From contig JABDEN010000011.1 in the NCBI GenBank assembly GCA_013287025.1, positions 1 through 40,558 on the forward strand: a stretch of DNA of 40,558 bases. The letters are read 5' to 3'. Each line of letters starts with the position of its first letter. The stretch's first letter is position 1. The notes under the pieces are model-generated. The model was given only the letters and a program-made list of their open reading frames with translations. It made no database searches and was not told where the DNA came from. The position numbers and the translations under genes were made by a program. The stretch is from Gammaproteobacteria bacterium (lineage in GTDB: Bacteria > Pseudomonadota > Gammaproteobacteria > DSM-16500). This document shows positions 39,204 to 40,558 of the stretch, piece after piece.

Positions 39204-39677
39204 CTACGTATTCCCCATCTTCCATTCATATAACACCGCGGGACAATTTTCTTCATTCTCTGAACCATCATTAAATTCAATTGCCAGAAATCCATGTCGT
39301 TCATAAAATCGTCTTGCTCCAATATTCTCCTGGAATGTATAAAGCTGAATTGGAGAACCTAAAATCGATTTTGCCATTTTAATCATTGCAGAGCCGATTC
39401 CATGCCCAACTGCTGAAGGGAGAATATAAAGTTGTCTGATTCTACCAATTCCTTCGTGTTTTGTTAATGACATCATTCCAATAATAGCTTTATTTTCTTC
39501 AGCAACGATCACATGTTCATTAAGAAGAAGATCTTTGCAAATCCACTGATAAACACTTTCGTCCGAGTGAACTAATGGAGCAAACGCAACTAATTTTTTA
39601 CGAGAGGTTAGATAAACATTTGCAATGTCATTAGCATCCGATGTAGAAGCTTTTCGTAGTATTAGCTTATATGTCAT
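39204..39677 (-). CDS. GNAT-family N-acetyltransferase
   Basis: A 157-residue protein, usual for a single GNAT domain. It starts LILRKASTSDANDIANVYLTS (first strand and helix), followed by HVIVAEENKAIIGMMSL, then the acetyl-CoA loop RQLYILPSAVGHGIGSAMIKMA (Q/RxxGxG/A variant AVGHGIG) and the final strand-helix LYTFQENIGARRFYERHGF. The family transfers acetyl from acetyl-CoA to an amine; the acceptor is unknown and may be a small molecule or protein N-terminus. It lies downstream of the DUF2845-like gene on the same strand with a 35-nt gap and may be co-transcribed with it. Confidence 0.9.
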   Translation of the reverse strand: MTYKLILRKASTSDANDIANVYLTSRKKLVAFAPLVHSDESVYQWICKDLLLNEHVIVAEENKAIIGMMSLTKHEGIGRIRQLYILPSAVGHGIGSAMIKMAKSILGSPIQLYTFQENIGARRFYERHGFLAIEFNDGSENEENCPAVLYEWKMGNT

Positions 39678-39712
39678 TTTGAAAGTTGACCTTCAAGAAT
39701 CAAGATATTTTT

Positions 39713-40201
39713 CTATTTCCAGCTTGATAATTTATTATTTTCAAAAATCAAAATATTTGGACTCATACCTTCATATTTCAATTCGGTAATTTCCGTTGAT
39801 TCAGTTTGGAGAGTATTTTGCAACGTAGGTTTGTCACAAACAGATTGTACATAATTCATGGTATCACCAATCTGAATTAGGTTATTGCAGAGCTTAGTTG
39901 ATTGAACATTTTTTTCTTTTTTGCCACCTAAAAAAATATTGATGTTAGCAACGCGTCCACGGTCATGCAAAACTGTCATCTTTGTCATGTTATTATCGGA
40001 AGTGTTCGTTATATAATATATCCATTCACCTGAAATAATTTTCGTATTTGTAAAGTTATTCGATGAAATAGCTTCTCCACATCGCTCAGTTACTTCCTGG
40101 ATAGAATCACCGGCTTTTAACATGCTACCATTATTCGGGCATGTTAAAGAAAAAGCAGAAATCGGCATCAAAAGACTGAATATTATGATTAAGTTACGCA
40201 T
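39713..40201 (-). CDS. DUF2845-like exported protein
   Basis: The frame opens further upstream (40255), but GAAGG lies about 9 nt before the ATG at 40201 and that start begins a clear signal peptide (MRNLIIIFSLLMPISAFS), so 162 residues is preferred. The mature part has two copies of a Cys-containing unit, CPNNGSMLKAGDSIQEVTERCG and LCNNLIQIGDTMNYVQSVCDKP, matching the pattern C..G..I..GDs...V...CG.P of DUF2845, separated by a beta-rich WIYY...MTVLHDRGRVANI segment. Each unit's two cysteines probably form a disulfide in the periplasm. Role unknown. Confidence 0.75.
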   Translation of the reverse strand: MRNLIIIFSLLMPISAFSLTCPNNGSMLKAGDSIQEVTERCGEAISSNNFTNTKIISGEWIYYITNTSDNNMTKMTVLHDRGRVANINIFLGGKKEKNVQSTKLCNNLIQIGDTMNYVQSVCDKPTLQNTLQTESTEITELKYEGMSPNILIFENNKLSSWK

Positions 40202-40276
40202 TATTTGCGACCTTCGCTGTAATAGATCTAGAAAAATACCATAATGCAAAATCATTTTACAATCAATTTGTACTAT

Positions 40277-40558
40277 TTAAGGCTTTGGCTTGGTTATATG
40301 CTTTGTTAAATGATGCAAATCAGGCTCCGATTGTGAACGTTTAAAAAAGCTATGCTGTTGCCCCGAGCGCACATCAGATGCTGATGTCGTACGGACTCGA
40401 GGTTTGGTATTAGGAGTTGATCCTGATGACGCTTTTAATTCATTTGGTAGTTCTTTTTCTTTCGCGGGAGATTTCTGCGTTAAAAAATGATTTTTTGCTT
40501 CACGTCCTACTTCGCTCGCAGCGATAGCACGTTGGTCATTGAGTACAATGACTACATT
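40277..40558 (-). CDS. C-terminal part of a hypothetical protein with RSQSEP tail
   Basis: An open reverse-strand frame runs from the window edge to a TAA at 40277-40279 (93 residues, 5' part outside the window; too short to stand alone as a gene prediction). Sequence starts NVVIVLNDQRAIAASEVGRE, then becomes a disordered Ser/Thr/Lys/Pro tail ending in FKRSQSEPDLHHLTKHITK. The RSQSEP motif at 40322-40339 matches the mode-1 14-3-3 consensus and the tail of the protein at 36983. Its stop lies 76 nt from the divergently oriented position of the DUF2845 start, on the same strand. Product unknown. Confidence 0.55.
   Translation of the reverse strand, partial: NVVIVLNDQRAIAASEVGREAKNHFLTQKSPAKEKELPNELKASSGSTPNTKPRVRTTSASDVRSGQQHSFFKRSQSEPDLHHLTKHITKPKP

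Noticed and set aside
39116..39322. Reverse-strand 68-codon frame at the end of the GNAT gene
   Set aside because: It overlaps the GNAT gene in another frame and shows no domain or ribosome binding site.

Overview
The window looks like an accessory-rich part of an intracellular gammaproteobacterium of the order Legionellales (Legionella, Coxiella, Berkiella, Aquicella and relatives). This rests on content, since no 16S or marker gene is present. The DNA is visibly AT-rich. It is dense in eukaryote-like proteins: three ankyrin proteins, a U-box protein, a mitochondrial-carrier-like protein, a DHCR24-like sterol reductase, a P450 with a UGT-type glycosyltransferase, a J-domain protein with a mitochondrial-presequence-like start, and two kinase-like proteins. 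Housekeeping-type genes (rdgC, ogt, a plsC-like gene, a GNAT) are scattered among them. No tRNA, rRNA or CRISPR was seen.

Layout. 1-4.1 kb: end of an ankyrin gene, a REP-like palindrome, an IS110-family element sitting inside a second long palindrome (with a structured non-coding region before its transposase that may be a bridge RNA), then a reverse-strand J-domain protein. 4.3-13.1 kb: a 1523-residue TPR/coiled-coil protein with a nucleotidyltransferase-like domain, rdgC, a U-box gene, a DHCR24-like oxidoreductase, a two-TM channel-like protein and a small orphan. 13.3-17.5 kb: two secreted proteins (a GH20-PKD-discoidin enzyme and a Cys-rich propeller-like protein), each followed by the same palindromic element. 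17.4-23.7 kb: a P450-UGT operon divergent from a PAS-LuxR regulator that is translationally coupled (ATGA) to a kinase-like protein, with a perfect 9-bp inverted repeat between the two transcription units. 23.8-30.2 kb: mitochondrial-carrier-like, ankyrin, acyltransferase, ankyrin and a second kinase-like gene. 30.3-36.4 kb: an FAD monooxygenase, a DUF5996 protein and a Pls/PosA-type single-module peptide synthetase whose adenylation pocket reads as lysine-like. 36.4-40.6 kb: ogt, two orphan proteins, a GNAT, a DUF2845-like secreted protein and the 3' end of another orphan.

How the parts may work together. The eukaryote-like proteins are candidate host-directed effectors (inference; no secretion signal was tested). 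Two point to mitochondria, one to ubiquitin, several to lipid or sterol chemistry. The P450 and UGT could oxidise and then glycosylate one small molecule under control of the neighbouring PAS-LuxR protein. The Pls-like synthetase with its neighbours could make a cationic poly-amino-acid. The orphan proteins at 36983 and 40558 share a tail motif, KRS[NQ]SEPD[IL], that fits the mode-1 14-3-3 consensus.
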